From Pseudomonadota bacterium (GTDB lineage: Bacteria; Pseudomonadota; Alphaproteobacteria; Reyranellales; Reyranellaceae), in assembly GCA_018242505.1 (NCBI GenBank), contig JAFEBU010000017.1, positions 1-64,000 of the forward strand: a DNA stretch of 64,000 bases, given 5' to 3'. The position numbers were made by a program, and so were the translations under genes. Of this stretch, positions 16,677-25,009 are shown in pieces. The notes under the pieces are model-generated. The model was not told the DNA's origin. It saw nothing but the letters and a program-made list of their open reading frames with translations, and searched no databases. Position 1 is the first letter of the stretch, and each line of letters begins with the position of its first letter.

Positions 16677-19600
16677 CTATCTGGGCTGCAGGGTCGTGTC
16701 GATGTCCTTCTCGTCGTAGATGGTCTCGGCCGATTCGAGCAGGTTCCGCAGCTCGTCGACCGTTCCCGAATCGGCCCGGACGATGATGGCGTGCACACCG
16801 CCGTCCTGGGTCGTCCAGATGCGATGGACGAGCGCGCGGCGGTCGACCGAGGCGGACAGGTCCCCGAGAGCCAGCAGCGGCTCGTTGCCCGAAATCAGCT
16901 TGATGTTCGTGAGCGAGGAGATGGCGCAGCGCAGGGCGTTGGACGGGACCAGGCAAGAGGTGAGGCCGTCGGACTTCGTCGGCAGGTAGAAGCTGAAGAC
17001 GAAAGCGGCCACCTTGTCCGCACCGTTCTTCACGCCGCGGACGACGCCATAGTTGCCGCGCTGCTCCGCCGCCTTCGCCTTCTCGGGGATCACGGTCCAG
17101 CCGGGAGGCAGGCAAAGATGCAGGTTGAGCTCGGGAAAGCGGGCCGCCTTCATCTGCGGCATCGCGAGATCGACAGGGCGAGTCGCAATCAACGTCCCGT
17201 GCGAATAGAGATCGGCACGATAGTGGCCCTCCGCAAGGCAGGTCTTGCTGCCCCTGTAGGATCCCAGGAACGAGCGCCGAACCCTCAGCGTGCCCGCGTT
17301 CATGACCACCGTGTCATCCTGCTTGCTTGGCGCCGTGACCGGCTGAGAAACCCTCTGCAATGTCCGCCACAGTTCCCAGCCCGGCTCCAGCCTCGACCAG
17401 ACGAGCCAGAGATCGTCGGTCTCGGGATCGACGCCGCGCAGATCCGCGAACAGGTGATTGGCCGTCGCCGAGACCCTGAAGTCATCCCGCGATTTCACCC
17501 TTGCCTGCGACGGCTGCCCGCCACTCGTCTGCCGGGCGAGCATGGCCCTGCGGATGTCGACCAGCGCGCCGCGCAAGCCCGCACAGTCGAACTTCGTGCC
17601 GGCTGCCGTCGCGGCATCCTCGCAGCGCAGCAGCCACACCGTCTCGAGGTCGGTGAGCGAAGATACCCGGAAGGCATTGCCCGTCTCGACGGCGAGCCCG
17701 GCCTTGTAGTCCTTGCGCGCCTCGTCGAACCGGCCACGCGCCAGCCGCACGAAGCCGAGGTTGAAATCGAGCAGCGCCGCGGTTTCCGGTTGCGCCAGGA
17801 TCCTGCCTCCCGTCACCAGGTCGAGCGTCTCCTGCGCGATCGCGTCGGCACGGACGAGAGCCTCCTCGTCGCGCGTGATCAGGGCGTTAAGCGCCATTTC
17901 GTAGGCAAGCGAGCTGCGCTGGTCGGTGGAGAGATCGAGGCCGGCTCGCTGCAAAAGGTCCCGCGCCCGCATCAGGTCGGCCATACCCTGCACCTTGTCG
18001 CGTGCCGGCAGGCCGAAATAGGGCTCGCCGAGATCGAGCGAGGCCAGCTTCGACTTCACGACAGCGAGCTTCAGTCGCGCGTAGGCGAAGTCGCCGTTCA
18101 GGGCCACTGCACACTTGAAGTATCGTTCGGCGCGCTCGAGATCGCCATTGTCGGACCAGGTGTCGCCGATGGCGGTGCCGACCCCGAAGAAATACGCGGC
18201 GAGTTCGTACCGCCGCTCCGGCCCGCTGGAGAACTCCGAATAGACCGCCGGACATTTGGTCTTCGCCAGCACCGCCTCGAGTTGCTGCGGCGTCGCCTCG
18301 TCGAGGCCGGACAGGCGAACCATCGGATAGGCGGAGACAAGGCTGGAGCCGACGCCGAAGCAGCCGAAGACGATGCCCGCGGTGAGCAGGACATAGCCGC
18401 TGCGTGTCGGCTCCATGGCCAGCGCCTGGCCGAGAAAATAGAGTGCGATGGCAAAGATCGTGAGGGCCGCAAGGAGCCGCGTGGCGGTGTTGCGCCAAGC
18501 CACGCTCCGGCCGCTGTTGAGATCCCACTGCGCGAAGGCTTCATAGACGTTTCGGCTGCGCTGGCTGCGCTCGTCGGCCTTGCGCCAGTCGCGCGCCTGA
18601 TCGGTCTGCGGCGGCACATCGGTCGAGGGCACCCGCAGGAACTGCCACAACAAGCGGCTCGGGTGCATCGGATCTCCCTCGACGCTCAGCGTGTCGGAAT
18701 CCATGAGTGTCTCGAGATCGGAGAACTGCGCCCGGTAGCTCCGCAGCTCGTTCGCATGGCGCGTTTCCTCGTCGTCATGCTGGGCCTTCATCGTGCCGGC
18801 GAACTTGGCGAGCTGCACACGCTGGTTCGCGAGACCGAGCCGCACGCGGCGCTCGGCGGTGCTGGCGAGCTCGCGCACCAGCTCGCTCTGGCGCGACGCG
18901 AAGAGGGCGCCGCGGATCACCATCTCGGCTGCCGCCTTGCGGGCCTCCTGGGCATCGGCATCGGCGTGGGTGCTGGCGACGCTGTAACCCCAGCCGACCG
19001 CCGCGCTCACGAACACCATCGCTGCAATCAACACGATCGTGACGATGCCGAACCAGTGTTCGATATGGTGCCCCAGCACCGGCGCCCGCAATGCTGCGCG
19101 CTCGAAGGCGACCTCCTCTGAATGAACGGAGCCCTCGCCCTTCTCCGGATGCACCCAATGCTTCCGCTCGGCATAGGCCACGGCATAGTGCAGGCCGAGC
19201 CAGGCGAGCGGCGTGGCGACCAGCGCGCCCACCAGCCACGGCCAGGCCGTGCCGTCGTCCCGCACCAGGACGACGACGAGCGCGGTCGCACCCACCACCA
19301 GCCCGACGCACAGGAACCACCATTTCAGTTGCGGCCAGCGCGCTTTGGCGCTGGCGTCGGAAATCGTGAAGAACGTGAGCGCCAGCACGAAGGCCGCCAC
19401 GACCAGCGACGAGGTCCGGACATGGCCGTGCAGATCCTCCAGCCGCGCGCGGGTTCCGCACCAGACCTGCGACAGTTCCATTCCGGTCGATTGATGGCAT
19501 GTCGCAGCCGAAGGCCTGGCCGGCACATGCTCTTTCGTCTCGGCGGCGTGGCCCGCGGCCTCGGCTGCCTGGAAATGGACGAACGTGCCGAAGCCCATAG

Positions 19601-20069
19601 CCGAGAGAGCCGCCGCGACGCGCAGGTTCTCCTTGTCGACCGGCAACGTCCTCGACGCGAACTCGTCGCGGACGTGCTTGATCGCACGCGCCGCCGCGAA
19701 TTCTTCCTGCGCGCGCATGGTGAGCCACGCAGCTTCGTCGAGGCGTTTGTCTCGCCGCGCGCTCTCGGCGCTCTTGGCCAGGGCCTGGCCCGCCCACCAC
19801 ACGGCATCCTCGCGCGCCCACAGCCCTGCCGCCGAGGCGGTCTGGGTCTGCAGTCTCTGGCGCTCGCCGACCTCGATCAGCTCGCCCTGCGCCAGCTTCT
19901 CGGCGATCGCAACCGTGTCCTGCTCTGTCCGCGCCCCGCGATAGGCCGTCACCGCGCCAAGCACCGCGAAGATCACCATGGCGAGCACCGTCCAGTGCCG
20001 CAGCGGCACCTTGCTGAGCCTGGTCGGCAGCGGCCAGCGCCACAGCCCTCGCCCACGACGTGTGGTCAC
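16677..20069 (-). CDS. Very large multi-pass membrane protein with a TPR-like cytoplasmic or periplasmic part
   Basis: An 1130-residue protein with a basic N-terminus and hydrophobic segments near residues 25-45, 220-240, 252-275, 282-300, 350-375, 530-550 and 558-580. Between the first and second is a helical domain of about 170 residues. After the last comes a helical repeat region of TPR type (for example LERAERYFKCAVALNGDFAYARLKLAVVKS and LARGRFDEARKDYKAG). The final 200 residues look like a beta-rich domain. No enzyme motif was seen and no family recognised. It is apparently a single-gene unit, 53 bp from the MgtC gene upstream. Confidence 0.75.
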   Translation of the reverse strand: MTTRRGRGLWRWPLPTRLSKVPLRHWTVLAMVIFAVLGAVTAYRGARTEQDTVAIAEKLAQGELIEVGERQRLQTQTASAAGLWAREDAVWWAGQALAKSAESARRDKRLDEAAWLTMRAQEEFAAARAIKHVRDEFASRTLPVDKENLRVAAALSAMGFGTFVHFQAAEAAGHAAETKEHVPARPSAATCHQSTGMELSQVWCGTRARLEDLHGHVRTSSLVVAAFVLALTFFTISDASAKARWPQLKWWFLCVGLVVGATALVVVLVRDDGTAWPWLVGALVATPLAWLGLHYAVAYAERKHWVHPEKGEGSVHSEEVAFERAALRAPVLGHHIEHWFGIVTIVLIAAMVFVSAAVGWGYSVASTHADADAQEARKAAAEMVIRGALFASRQSELVRELASTAERRVRLGLANQRVQLAKFAGTMKAQHDDEETRHANELRSYRAQFSDLETLMDSDTLSVEGDPMHPSRLLWQFLRVPSTDVPPQTDQARDWRKADERSQRSRNVYEAFAQWDLNSGRSVAWRNTATRLLAALTIFAIALYFLGQALAMEPTRSGYVLLTAGIVFGCFGVGSSLVSAYPMVRLSGLDEATPQQLEAVLAKTKCPAVYSEFSSGPERRYELAAYFFGVGTAIGDTWSDNGDLERAERYFKCAVALNGDFAYARLKLAVVKSKLASLDLGEPYFGLPARDKVQGMADLMRARDLLQRAGLDLSTDQRSSLAYEMALNALITRDEEALVRADAIAQETLDLVTGGRILAQPETAALLDFNLGFVRLARGRFDEARKDYKAGLAVETGNAFRVSSLTDLETVWLLRCEDAATAAGTKFDCAGLRGALVDIRRAMLARQTSGGQPSQARVKSRDDFRVSATANHLFADLRGVDPETDDLWLVWSRLEPGWELWRTLQRVSQPVTAPSKQDDTVVMNAGTLRVRRSFLGSYRGSKTCLAEGHYRADLYSHGTLIATRPVDLAMPQMKAARFPELNLHLCLPPGWTVIPEKAKAAEQRGNYGVVRGVKNGADKVAAFVFSFYLPTKSDGLTSCLVPSNALRCAISSLTNIKLISGNEPLLALGDLSASVDRRALVHRIWTTQDGGVHAIIVRADSGTVDELRNLLESAETIYDEKDIDTTLQPR

Positions 20070-20122
20070 GGCGTTCCCCCCTCACCCCCGATCGTGGATG
20101 ATCGAGAAAAGTTGGGGGCTGT

Positions 20123-20833
20123 TCAACTCTCTCCTGGCGATGGGTCGTTCATCCGCCAGCGCGCGGCGCTCACCGAGGCCTCGAGGCTGAGTCGTCCGAC
20201 GATCTGCTCCAGCGCCGCGTTGTTCGCTCCGGAGCCGGTGACGGCGGCCGTGACCTCGACCCGGTCAGTGCCGTCGATATCGACGCTGTCCAGCTCCCGC
20301 AGGTGCAGGTGGCCGCTATGGATGCCCTGGAACAGGAGGGCGCGGATATGGGCCTCATCCACGCCACGGCAGACCACGCTCACCGCGTATTGCACGTCCG
20401 ACTCGACGGTGGCGAGCGGCTGGCGGTTGATCAGGCTGACCAGCGGCCGCAGCAGGAGATTCACCGCGACCACGCTTGCCGCCACCATCGCCGCCGGGAC
20501 GAGCGCGCCACTGCCGGCCAGCATGCCGACCGCGGCCGAGCACCAGAGCGTCGCCGCGGTGTTCAGGCCGCGGACATTGAGGCCCTCCTTGAAGATCACG
20601 CCGGCGCCCAGGAAGCCGATGCCCGATACGACCTGCGCCGCGACGCGGGTCGGGCTCGCCTCGCCGGGATAGAGGCTGGAGAATACGACGAAGCTCGCCG
20701 CACCCAGGGCCACCAGCGTGTTGGTCCTGAGCCCGGCCAGCCGCTGCCGCCATTGGCGTTCGATGCCGATCATGGCGCCGAGCGCGATGGCGAACACGAG
20801 GCCGAGCGCGATCTGCTGATAGGTCTGGGTCAT
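20123..20833 (-). CDS. MgtC/SapB-family membrane protein, copy 1
   Basis: A 236-residue protein with the MgtC signature: GAMIGIERQWRQRLAGLRTNTLVALGAASFV, GIGFLGAGVIFKEG and VRGLNTAATLWCSAAVGMLAG in the N-terminal membrane half, and an ACT-like soluble C-terminal half. MgtC proteins affect Mg2+ limitation survival and interact with ATP synthase or transporters rather than moving Mg2+ themselves. A second MgtC gene lies at 26119, with a different C-terminal domain. Confidence 0.9.
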   Translation of the reverse strand: MTQTYQQIALGLVFAIALGAMIGIERQWRQRLAGLRTNTLVALGAASFVVFSSLYPGEASPTRVAAQVVSGIGFLGAGVIFKEGLNVRGLNTAATLWCSAAVGMLAGSGALVPAAMVAASVVAVNLLLRPLVSLINRQPLATVESDVQYAVSVVCRGVDEAHIRALLFQGIHSGHLHLRELDSVDIDGTDRVEVTAAVTGSGANNAALEQIVGRLSLEASVSAARWRMNDPSPGES

Positions 20834-21002
20834 CCCCTCCAGCTAACCGGACTGTGTTTCACTTATTTGTCGATGCCGGCACGCCGACCCCGAGCAGGCC
20901 CCGCGAACAGCAGGAGCCCGGGCCGTTTTGCCCGGGCCAGTCCTGGGGTCGGTTTCCTTCCTGGCACGCGGGGTCTGGGCACGGCGCGTGCCGACCGTCG
21001 GC

Positions 21003-21038
21003 GCGGTCTTGCCGTCATTCGCGGTCTTGCCGTCATTG
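21003..21038. repeat. 18-bp tandem duplication
   Basis: Two head-to-tail copies of GCGGTCTTGCCGTCATTC, at 21003-21020 and 21021-21038, differing only in the last base. It lies in non-coding DNA, about 100 bp before the 15-bp array. Confidence 0.85.
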
Positions 21039-21132
21039 AGAGTGCTCGCTGTGCCCCGTTCAGCCGCCGTTTTGCACGCTGTCTGTTGAGAACGGCACAA
21101 CAGACCCATCGGTGCCCGGCATTGATTTCAGG

Positions 21133-21192
21133 AGCTGTGATCTCAAGGACCGTGATCTCAAGGGCTGTGATTTCAGGGGCCGTGATCTCAAG
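21133..21192. repeat. 15-bp tandem array, four copies
   Basis: Units at 21133, 21148, 21163 and 21178 have the form (A/G)(G/A)C(T/C)GTGATCTCAAG, with degenerate half-units on both flanks. The 15-bp length keeps any reading frame open and yields pentapeptide repeats on both strands (ISRTV-type on plus, LEITA-type on minus). Confidence 0.85.
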
Positions 21193-21483
21193 GCTGTCGA
21201 TCCGAGAACGGAAAAATGCAGACGCCCAACGATACGGCCAGGGCCGCCAAACATGGCCGACTGCGACGCAGCCCTGACCCGCACTTCTTAGTCCCGGCCC
21301 GATGGATGGCTTCTCGCTGGCGCAGACCATCCGCCGCCACCGACCGGCAGGCCGGGGTTGGCGCTGGATACCGCCCATGCCGGCCACGATGCCATGAAGT
21401 TGCGGGACCTCGTGCCCGGGCAGGGTCGGGGTCTTCGATCCGGCCGTGCTCTCCCGCCCGTGCCGCATCCGCCCCGCCGGGCG

Positions 21484-21672
21484 CTAGCGCCGGTCGGCGC
21501 TCACCGGCATCGTGCCGAGGAAGCTCATGGGCGGCGCCTTGGGCGGTACATAAGCCGCCGTCTGCTCGCCCGCCTCGGCATCGGCGGCAACATGCTGCAG
21601 CGTGCCCGCCACCAGGCCGGTCGCGATCAGACCAACGGTCAGCCAGAGCGTGAAGATTCCCAGGAGACGCAT
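21484..21672 (-). CDS. Small exported or membrane protein, copy 2 of a paralogous pair
   Basis: A 62-residue protein beginning MRLLGIFTLWLTVGLIATGL, a signal peptide or anchor, with a polar tail ending PPMSFLGTMPVSADRR. It matches the protein at 16319-16501 in length, N-terminus and the Tyr-x-Pro-Pro block. It starts after GGGGGCGGCAGC. Here the conserved leader runs first into a 23-residue ORF (21685-21756), so this gene is second in a tiny two-ORF unit. Function unknown. Confidence 0.65.
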   Translation of the reverse strand: MRLLGIFTLWLTVGLIATGLVAGTLQHVAADAEAGEQTAAYVPPKAPPMSFLGTMPVSADRR

Positions 21673-21684
21673 GCTGCCGCCCCC

Positions 21685-21756
21685 TCAGAAAGCAGAACCC
21701 GGCTGGCCAGCCGGGAGCGCGTGGCCACACACCAGCGCGCAAGCGATCAACGCCAT
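21685..21756 (-). CDS. 23-residue hydrophobic leader peptide (candidate)
   Basis: ATG 21756 follows CTTGGGGTTGTCTC, the same context as the start of the copy 1 protein. The peptide is MALIACALVCGHALPAGQPG plus three residues, hydrophobic with two Cys, and stops 12 bp before the next ATG. It could be a leader peptide controlling copy 2, or a small membrane peptide in its own right. Evidence is the conserved start context only. Confidence 0.35.
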   Translation of the reverse strand: MALIACALVCGHALPAGQPGSAF

Positions 21757-21925
21757 GAGACAACCCCAAGCTTTGCGGCGGCCAAGGGCGAGCCCATGCG
21801 CTCCTCGCCCTTGGCCAGCCCCCTTCGCCCTTGCCTGCCGGCGCGGACGAAACCCACACACCAATCTCGCTGCCGACCGGGACCCCTCCCGACCGACACG
21901 TATTCTATAGCCCAATCGCTTGTAA
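21757..21925 (-). promoter_or_regulatory. Conserved leader and promoter-like region of small-protein copy 2
   Basis: On the minus strand GCGATTGGGCTATAGAAT (complement of 21903-21919) and GGGAGGGGTCCCGGTCGG (complement of 21873-21890) match the copy 1 leader. Relative to copy 1 it has an insert with a perfect 13-bp stem, GGCCAAGGGCGAG (21780-21792) facing CTCGCCCTTGGCC (21804-21816), with an 11-nt loop. That hairpin lies about 25 nt before the ATG of the leader peptide. Confidence 0.5.
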
Positions 21926-21969
21926 CGTGTGTTTCCTCACCGGGGTCGTTTGGTGTCAATCGCCCGGAA

Positions 21970-22341
21970 TTATCCCCAGATCACTCGATTGTTACCGTCC
22001 GCCGACCACAACCGACAGGCGTGCGCCTGACGGAGCACTGTCGCCACCGTGCAGGCGCGGACCAGGCGCCCGCCGGCATGGTGTCCATTGGCAGAGTGCC
22101 CACCGGCATGGTGTCTGCCGGCGTGGTGGCCGCTGACGCGGTGTCTGACATGGTGGCCACCGACGCGATGGCTGCCGACGTGATGGCTGCCGGCGTGGCG
22201 TCCACCGACGTAGTGCCTGCCGGCGTGGTGTCTGACGTGGTGGGCCGCCGACGCGGTGGCCGCGGAGGTGGTGCCGGTAGTGTCTGCCGCAGCGGTGTCC
22301 GCCGGCGTGATGCCCACGGCGTAGTGTGTGTCCGCCGCCAT
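21970..22341 (-). CDS. Possible His-rich pentapeptide-repeat protein (doubtful)
   Basis: This 123-codon frame reads the 15-bp array as His/Gly-rich pentapeptides (HHAGG, HSANG, HHAGG, HHVRH). Its N-terminus, MAADTHYAVGITPADTAAAD, lacks a signal peptide, and no ribosome site is seen. Upstream codons in frame (TLIIFTAI) look like part of a signal but have no start before a stop codon. It may be a decayed His-rich exported protein, or simply an artefact of the repeats. Confidence 0.25.
   Translation of the reverse strand: MAADTHYAVGITPADTAAADTTGTTSAATASAAHHVRHHAGRHYVGGRHAGSHHVGSHRVGGHHVRHRVSGHHAGRHHAGGHSANGHHAGGRLVRACTVATVLRQAHACRLWSADGNNRVIWG
22071..22250. repeat. Degenerate 15-bp tandem array
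   Basis: About twelve units of roughly GCCGGCGTGGTGTCT (variants with GACGCGATGGCT and ACCGACGTAGTGCCT) run head to tail, with one 12-bp unit. The degree of divergence between units suggests an older array than the 15-bp array at 21133. Confidence 0.75.
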
Positions 22342-22416
22342 GATGGCTGTGAAAATGATGAGGGTGGAATGGCCGGCGCGACCGTCATCGGCGTGCAGGC
22401 AGCAGGATCACCAGGG

Positions 22417-22464
22417 CTCGATTTACGGCACACTCGATTTGAGGCGCACCCGATTTGCGGCACA
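22417..22464. repeat. 16-bp tandem triplication
   Basis: Three units at 22417, 22433 and 22449: CTCGATTTACGGCACA, CTCGATTTGAGGCGCA and CCCGATTTGCGGCACA. A unit length of 16 changes reading frame at every copy, so it is unlikely to be protein-coding. Confidence 0.85.
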
Positions 22465-22509
22465 TGGGCATAGCTCGGCTCTATCGGCTCCATGGCGGCG
22501 GCCAGAAAC

Positions 22510-22547
22510 GCCGGTAGAACGACCGAGCGCCGGCAGGACGACCGAGC
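22510..22547. repeat. 19-bp tandem duplication
   Basis: GCCGGTAGAACGACCGAGC (22510-22528) is followed directly by GCCGGCAGGACGACCGAGC (22529-22547), with two differences. Confidence 0.85.
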
Positions 22548-22636
22548 GAGGACCATCGGCCCACGCATGCCGGAGACGCGGTCGCGCCTCGCCGCCAGAC
22601 GGGCCTCGCAAGCGGACGCGATCCTCCGCACACGTC

Positions 22637-22729
22637 ATGAGCGTTTGCAGGTGCTGCGACCACGCGGCCCTGGAGGCGGTGTGCCGGAGCGATTGCCTTT
22701 TCGACCTACTTAAGAGAGAATCGTCCTAA
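22637..22729 (+). CDS. Possible Cys-rich 30-residue peptide coupled to the GH25 gene
   Basis: ATG 22637 opens a 30-codon ORF whose TAA overlaps the GH25 ATG (TAATG at 22727-22731). The product, MSVCRCCDHAALEAVCRSDC and ten more residues, has five Cys. No clear ribosome site precedes it. The stop/start overlap is the only support. Confidence 0.25.
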   Translation: MSVCRCCDHAALEAVCRSDCLFDLLKRESS

Positions 22730-23628
22730 TGTTCTCTCGTAGAAGGATAATCGGGGGATTGGCTGGTTTGGCAATACCAGCCGCCTTGGGTGGATGCGGG
22801 GCGCGACGCCAGGCCGCCGCCCCCACTTACGCTGTGCCGGCCGGCAGCGTCCCGTCCTACTATGTGCCCTCGGAGACTGCGGAGCGCCCAACGTCGGCTT
22901 TGCCGGCCTCGCCAGGTTCGACCACCGGCCTCGATGCGGTGATCGACATCAGCCACATGGTCGAGGTCTCCGACTTCGCCTCGATCCGCAACAGCAGCAT
23001 CCTGGCCGTGGTGCACAAGGCGACCGAGGGTGGCGACTGGGTCGACGCGTCCTACGCCGTGCGGCGGCCGCAGGCCGAGGGGGCGGGCCTGTTGTGGGGC
23101 GCCTACCACTTCGGGACCCGGCAATATTCGGGGCACGATCAGGCGATGGCGTTCCTTGCCGCCGCGCAGCCAGGACCGTCGACCTTGATGGCGCTCGACT
23201 TCGAGCCCAACGATCCCAATCCGCGCAACACCATGACGCTCGCCCAGGCCGAGGCGTTCGTGCAGACGATCCGGCGCGAGACCGGCCGCCTGCCACTCGT
23301 CTACACCCACCCCTCGTGGGCCAATGGCGAGCGCTACGGTCGCGCCCGCATGAGCCTGCCGCAGCCGGTGATGCCGGGCTCGGTGCTGGCGCGCTGCGAC
23401 CTCTGGCTCGCAGACTATCGCGAACAGCCGGAAGTGCCGTACGCCTGGGCCGACCGCGGCTGGCGACTTTGGCAGTACACCGCCAACCAGCAGGCTGGCG
23501 ACGGCGCCTATGGTGAACCCAGCCGCACCGTGGCCGGCGTCACCCATTGCGACCGCAACCTCTTTGCCGGCGACGCACGCACCCTCTCCCGTTACTGGAA
23601 CACCCGGCACGGCAACGGCATGGCGTGA
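22729..23628 (+). CDS. GH25-type lysozyme-like lipoprotein
   Basis: A 299-residue protein with an N-terminal Arg-Arg-Arg signal (MFSRRRIIGGLAGLAIPAAL) ending in a lipobox, Cys23. The signal is Tat-like. The catalytic domain matches glycoside hydrolase family 25 muramidases: VIDISH (Asp73), a KATEG block, WGAYHFG, ALDFEPN (Asp157, Glu159) and LWQYTANQ near the end. It should cleave the MurNAc-GlcNAc bond of peptidoglycan from a membrane-anchored position. It is a stand-alone gene, so a role in wall turnover rather than phage lysis is likely. Confidence 0.85.
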   Translation: MFSRRRIIGGLAGLAIPAALGGCGARRQAAAPTYAVPAGSVPSYYVPSETAERPTSALPASPGSTTGLDAVIDISHMVEVSDFASIRNSSILAVVHKATEGGDWVDASYAVRRPQAEGAGLLWGAYHFGTRQYSGHDQAMAFLAAAQPGPSTLMALDFEPNDPNPRNTMTLAQAEAFVQTIRRETGRLPLVYTHPSWANGERYGRARMSLPQPVMPGSVLARCDLWLADYREQPEVPYAWADRGWRLWQYTANQQAGDGAYGEPSRTVAGVTHCDRNLFAGDARTLSRYWNTRHGNGMA

Positions 23629-23718
23629 CCGCCAAGGGCGCGTCACCCGTTCGTCACGACGCTGCGCGTTGATCGGGCTCTCCCGATCCGGTCAAATAAT
23701 TCCGGGGGAGAGGCAATC

Positions 23719-24912
23719 ATGGATCCACGAGCAGCGCGACCCTTCGGCCTTGCGTTCGCACGGACGATGGTCGTGGCGGCGATGGCGATCGCTGCGCCAG
23801 CGGCCTTCGTGCCGGCAGATGCCAGCGACATGGCCACGGTGCCGGCACGGTCGATCTGCCGGGCAGCGATCAGCGGCGCTCGCAATCCTGCCATCTGGGA
23901 ACAGAACAAGGCCTACGTCGATTGGGTGGTGGAGGCACAGCGCCGCGGCTACACGCCCGCCTTCTGCGCCGCCGTCATGGATGGCGTGGTCGCTTCCCCT
24001 CCGCCGCCGGCCGCGGCAACAGCCCCTGCGCCCGCGGTCGCCGCGGCACCCCAGCCGGATCCGCTGGTCGTGTCGATCCAGACGCTGCTCGGCCGGTTGG
24101 GCTACGACGTCGGCGGCGCGGACGGCGTCGTCGGCCCACGCACCCAGGCCGCTATCGCGGCGTTCCAGGAACGTCTCGGCGAGCACCCGAACGGCCGACC
24201 GTCGGAAGTGCTGCGCCAGCGCCTGCAGGCGGCGGTCGCTGAGCGCGGCAATCATCCGCCGCCGGCCACGGCGGCGAAGGGCGGCCGACTTTGGAACGGC
24301 ACCGGCTTCTTCATCGGCGCCGACATCGTGATCACCAACCACCACGTCGCCGACGGCTGCAGCGAAATCCGCCTGCGCAAGCATGGCGTCGATACCGGCA
24401 CTGCCAAGCCCATCGCCACCAACCGCAGCGACGATCTTGCAGCGCTGAAGGCGGACGCTCCGAGCGACCATCATCTGAAGCTGCGCGTTGGCGTACCGGT
24501 GAAACCTGCCGAGCTGGTGCTGGTGTTCGGCTATCCGCTCTCCTCGGTGCTGTCGTCGCTCGGCAACACCACGCTCGGCAATGTCACGGCGCTCACCGGC
24601 CTGCAGGACGATTCCCGCTACATCCAGATCTCGGCCTCGGTCCAGGCCGGCAACAGCGGCGGTCCGGTGCTCGACGAAAACGGCCGGCTCGTCGGCGTGA
24701 TCGAGGGCAAGCTTGACGCCATACGCGTCGCGCGCGCGACGGGCGACATCCCGCAGAAGGTCAACTTCGCCATCCGCTCCACGACGCTCGCGAACTTCCT
24801 CGAGATCAACCAGATCGCTTACGAGATCGCGGCCGACACCAAGCCCCTTTCGGCGACGGAACTGGCGCAGGTCGCGGAGGCCGCGAGTATGCAGCTGCAA
24901 TGTCGCCGCTGA
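23719..24912 (+). CDS. Exported trypsin-like serine protease with a peptidoglycan-binding domain
   Basis: A 397-residue protein, start ATG 23719 behind GGGGGAGAGG. It has a signal peptide (to about residue 36), a Pro/Ala linker near 93-114, a PG_binding_1 domain (VVSIQTLLGRLGYDVGGADGVVGPRTQAAIAAFQ, about 117-150), and a chymotrypsin-fold protease. The triad is visible: His209 in ITNHHV, Asp238/239 in RSDDLAAL and Ser313 in AGNSGGPV. The order implies a wall-tethered periplasmic protease. It is not DegP-like, as no PDZ domain is present. Confidence 0.88.
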   Translation: MDPRAARPFGLAFARTMVVAAMAIAAPAAFVPADASDMATVPARSICRAAISGARNPAIWEQNKAYVDWVVEAQRRGYTPAFCAAVMDGVVASPPPPAAATAPAPAVAAAPQPDPLVVSIQTLLGRLGYDVGGADGVVGPRTQAAIAAFQERLGEHPNGRPSEVLRQRLQAAVAERGNHPPPATAAKGGRLWNGTGFFIGADIVITNHHVADGCSEIRLRKHGVDTGTAKPIATNRSDDLAALKADAPSDHHLKLRVGVPVKPAELVLVFGYPLSSVLSSLGNTTLGNVTALTGLQDDSRYIQISASVQAGNSGGPVLDENGRLVGVIEGKLDAIRVARATGDIPQKVNFAIRSTTLANFLEINQIAYEIAADTKPLSATELAQVAEAASMQLQCRR

Positions 24913-25009
24913 ACGGTGCCCGGACAGGAACCAATTGATACAATAAGCGGAATGGCTGTGCCGTCACCCGCTCCCTAGACTCCCTGGCCTCGCGCCTCGG
25001 GGGAGAGCG

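Larger units (their letters stand above)
20834..21483. other. Gene-poor stretch with hairpins and tandem repeats
   Basis: No convincing gene. It holds the palindromic hairpin GCCCGGGC-CGTTTT-GCCCGGGC (20916-20937), the stem GTCTGTTG/CAACAGAC (21081-21088 with 21098-21105), an 18-bp tandem duplication (21003-21038) and a 15-bp array (21133-21192). The minus-strand frame across 20863-21468 stays open for 201 codons, but its Arg/Pro-rich translation with repeats of the type LEITAPEIT reflects the repeats rather than a protein. Confidence 0.6.
21757..22728. other. Gene-poor region dominated by tandem repeats
   Basis: Between the small-protein unit and the GH25 gene there is no well-supported gene. 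It contains the leader of copy 2, a degenerate 15-bp array (22071-22250), a 16-bp triplication (22417-22464), a 19-bp duplication (22510-22547) and a possible 30-residue Cys-rich peptide before the GH25 start. Several frames on both strands stay open because repeat units of 15 bp contain no stop. Confidence 0.6.

Noticed and set aside
16629..19121. Plus-strand open frame of 830 codons opposite the large membrane protein
   Set aside because: The minus strand has coherent membrane segments and helical repeats; this frame is polar and motif-free.
20916..20937. Hairpin GCCCGGGC-CGTTTT-GCCCGGGC as a terminator of the MgtC gene
   Set aside because: It lies upstream of the minus-strand MgtC gene, not after its stop, and no U-run follows on either strand.
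20863..21468. 201-codon minus-strand frame with repeated LEITAPEIT-type units
   Set aside because: The repeats arise from the 15-bp array, which stays open in every frame. The flanks are Arg/Pro-rich and there is no ribosome site.
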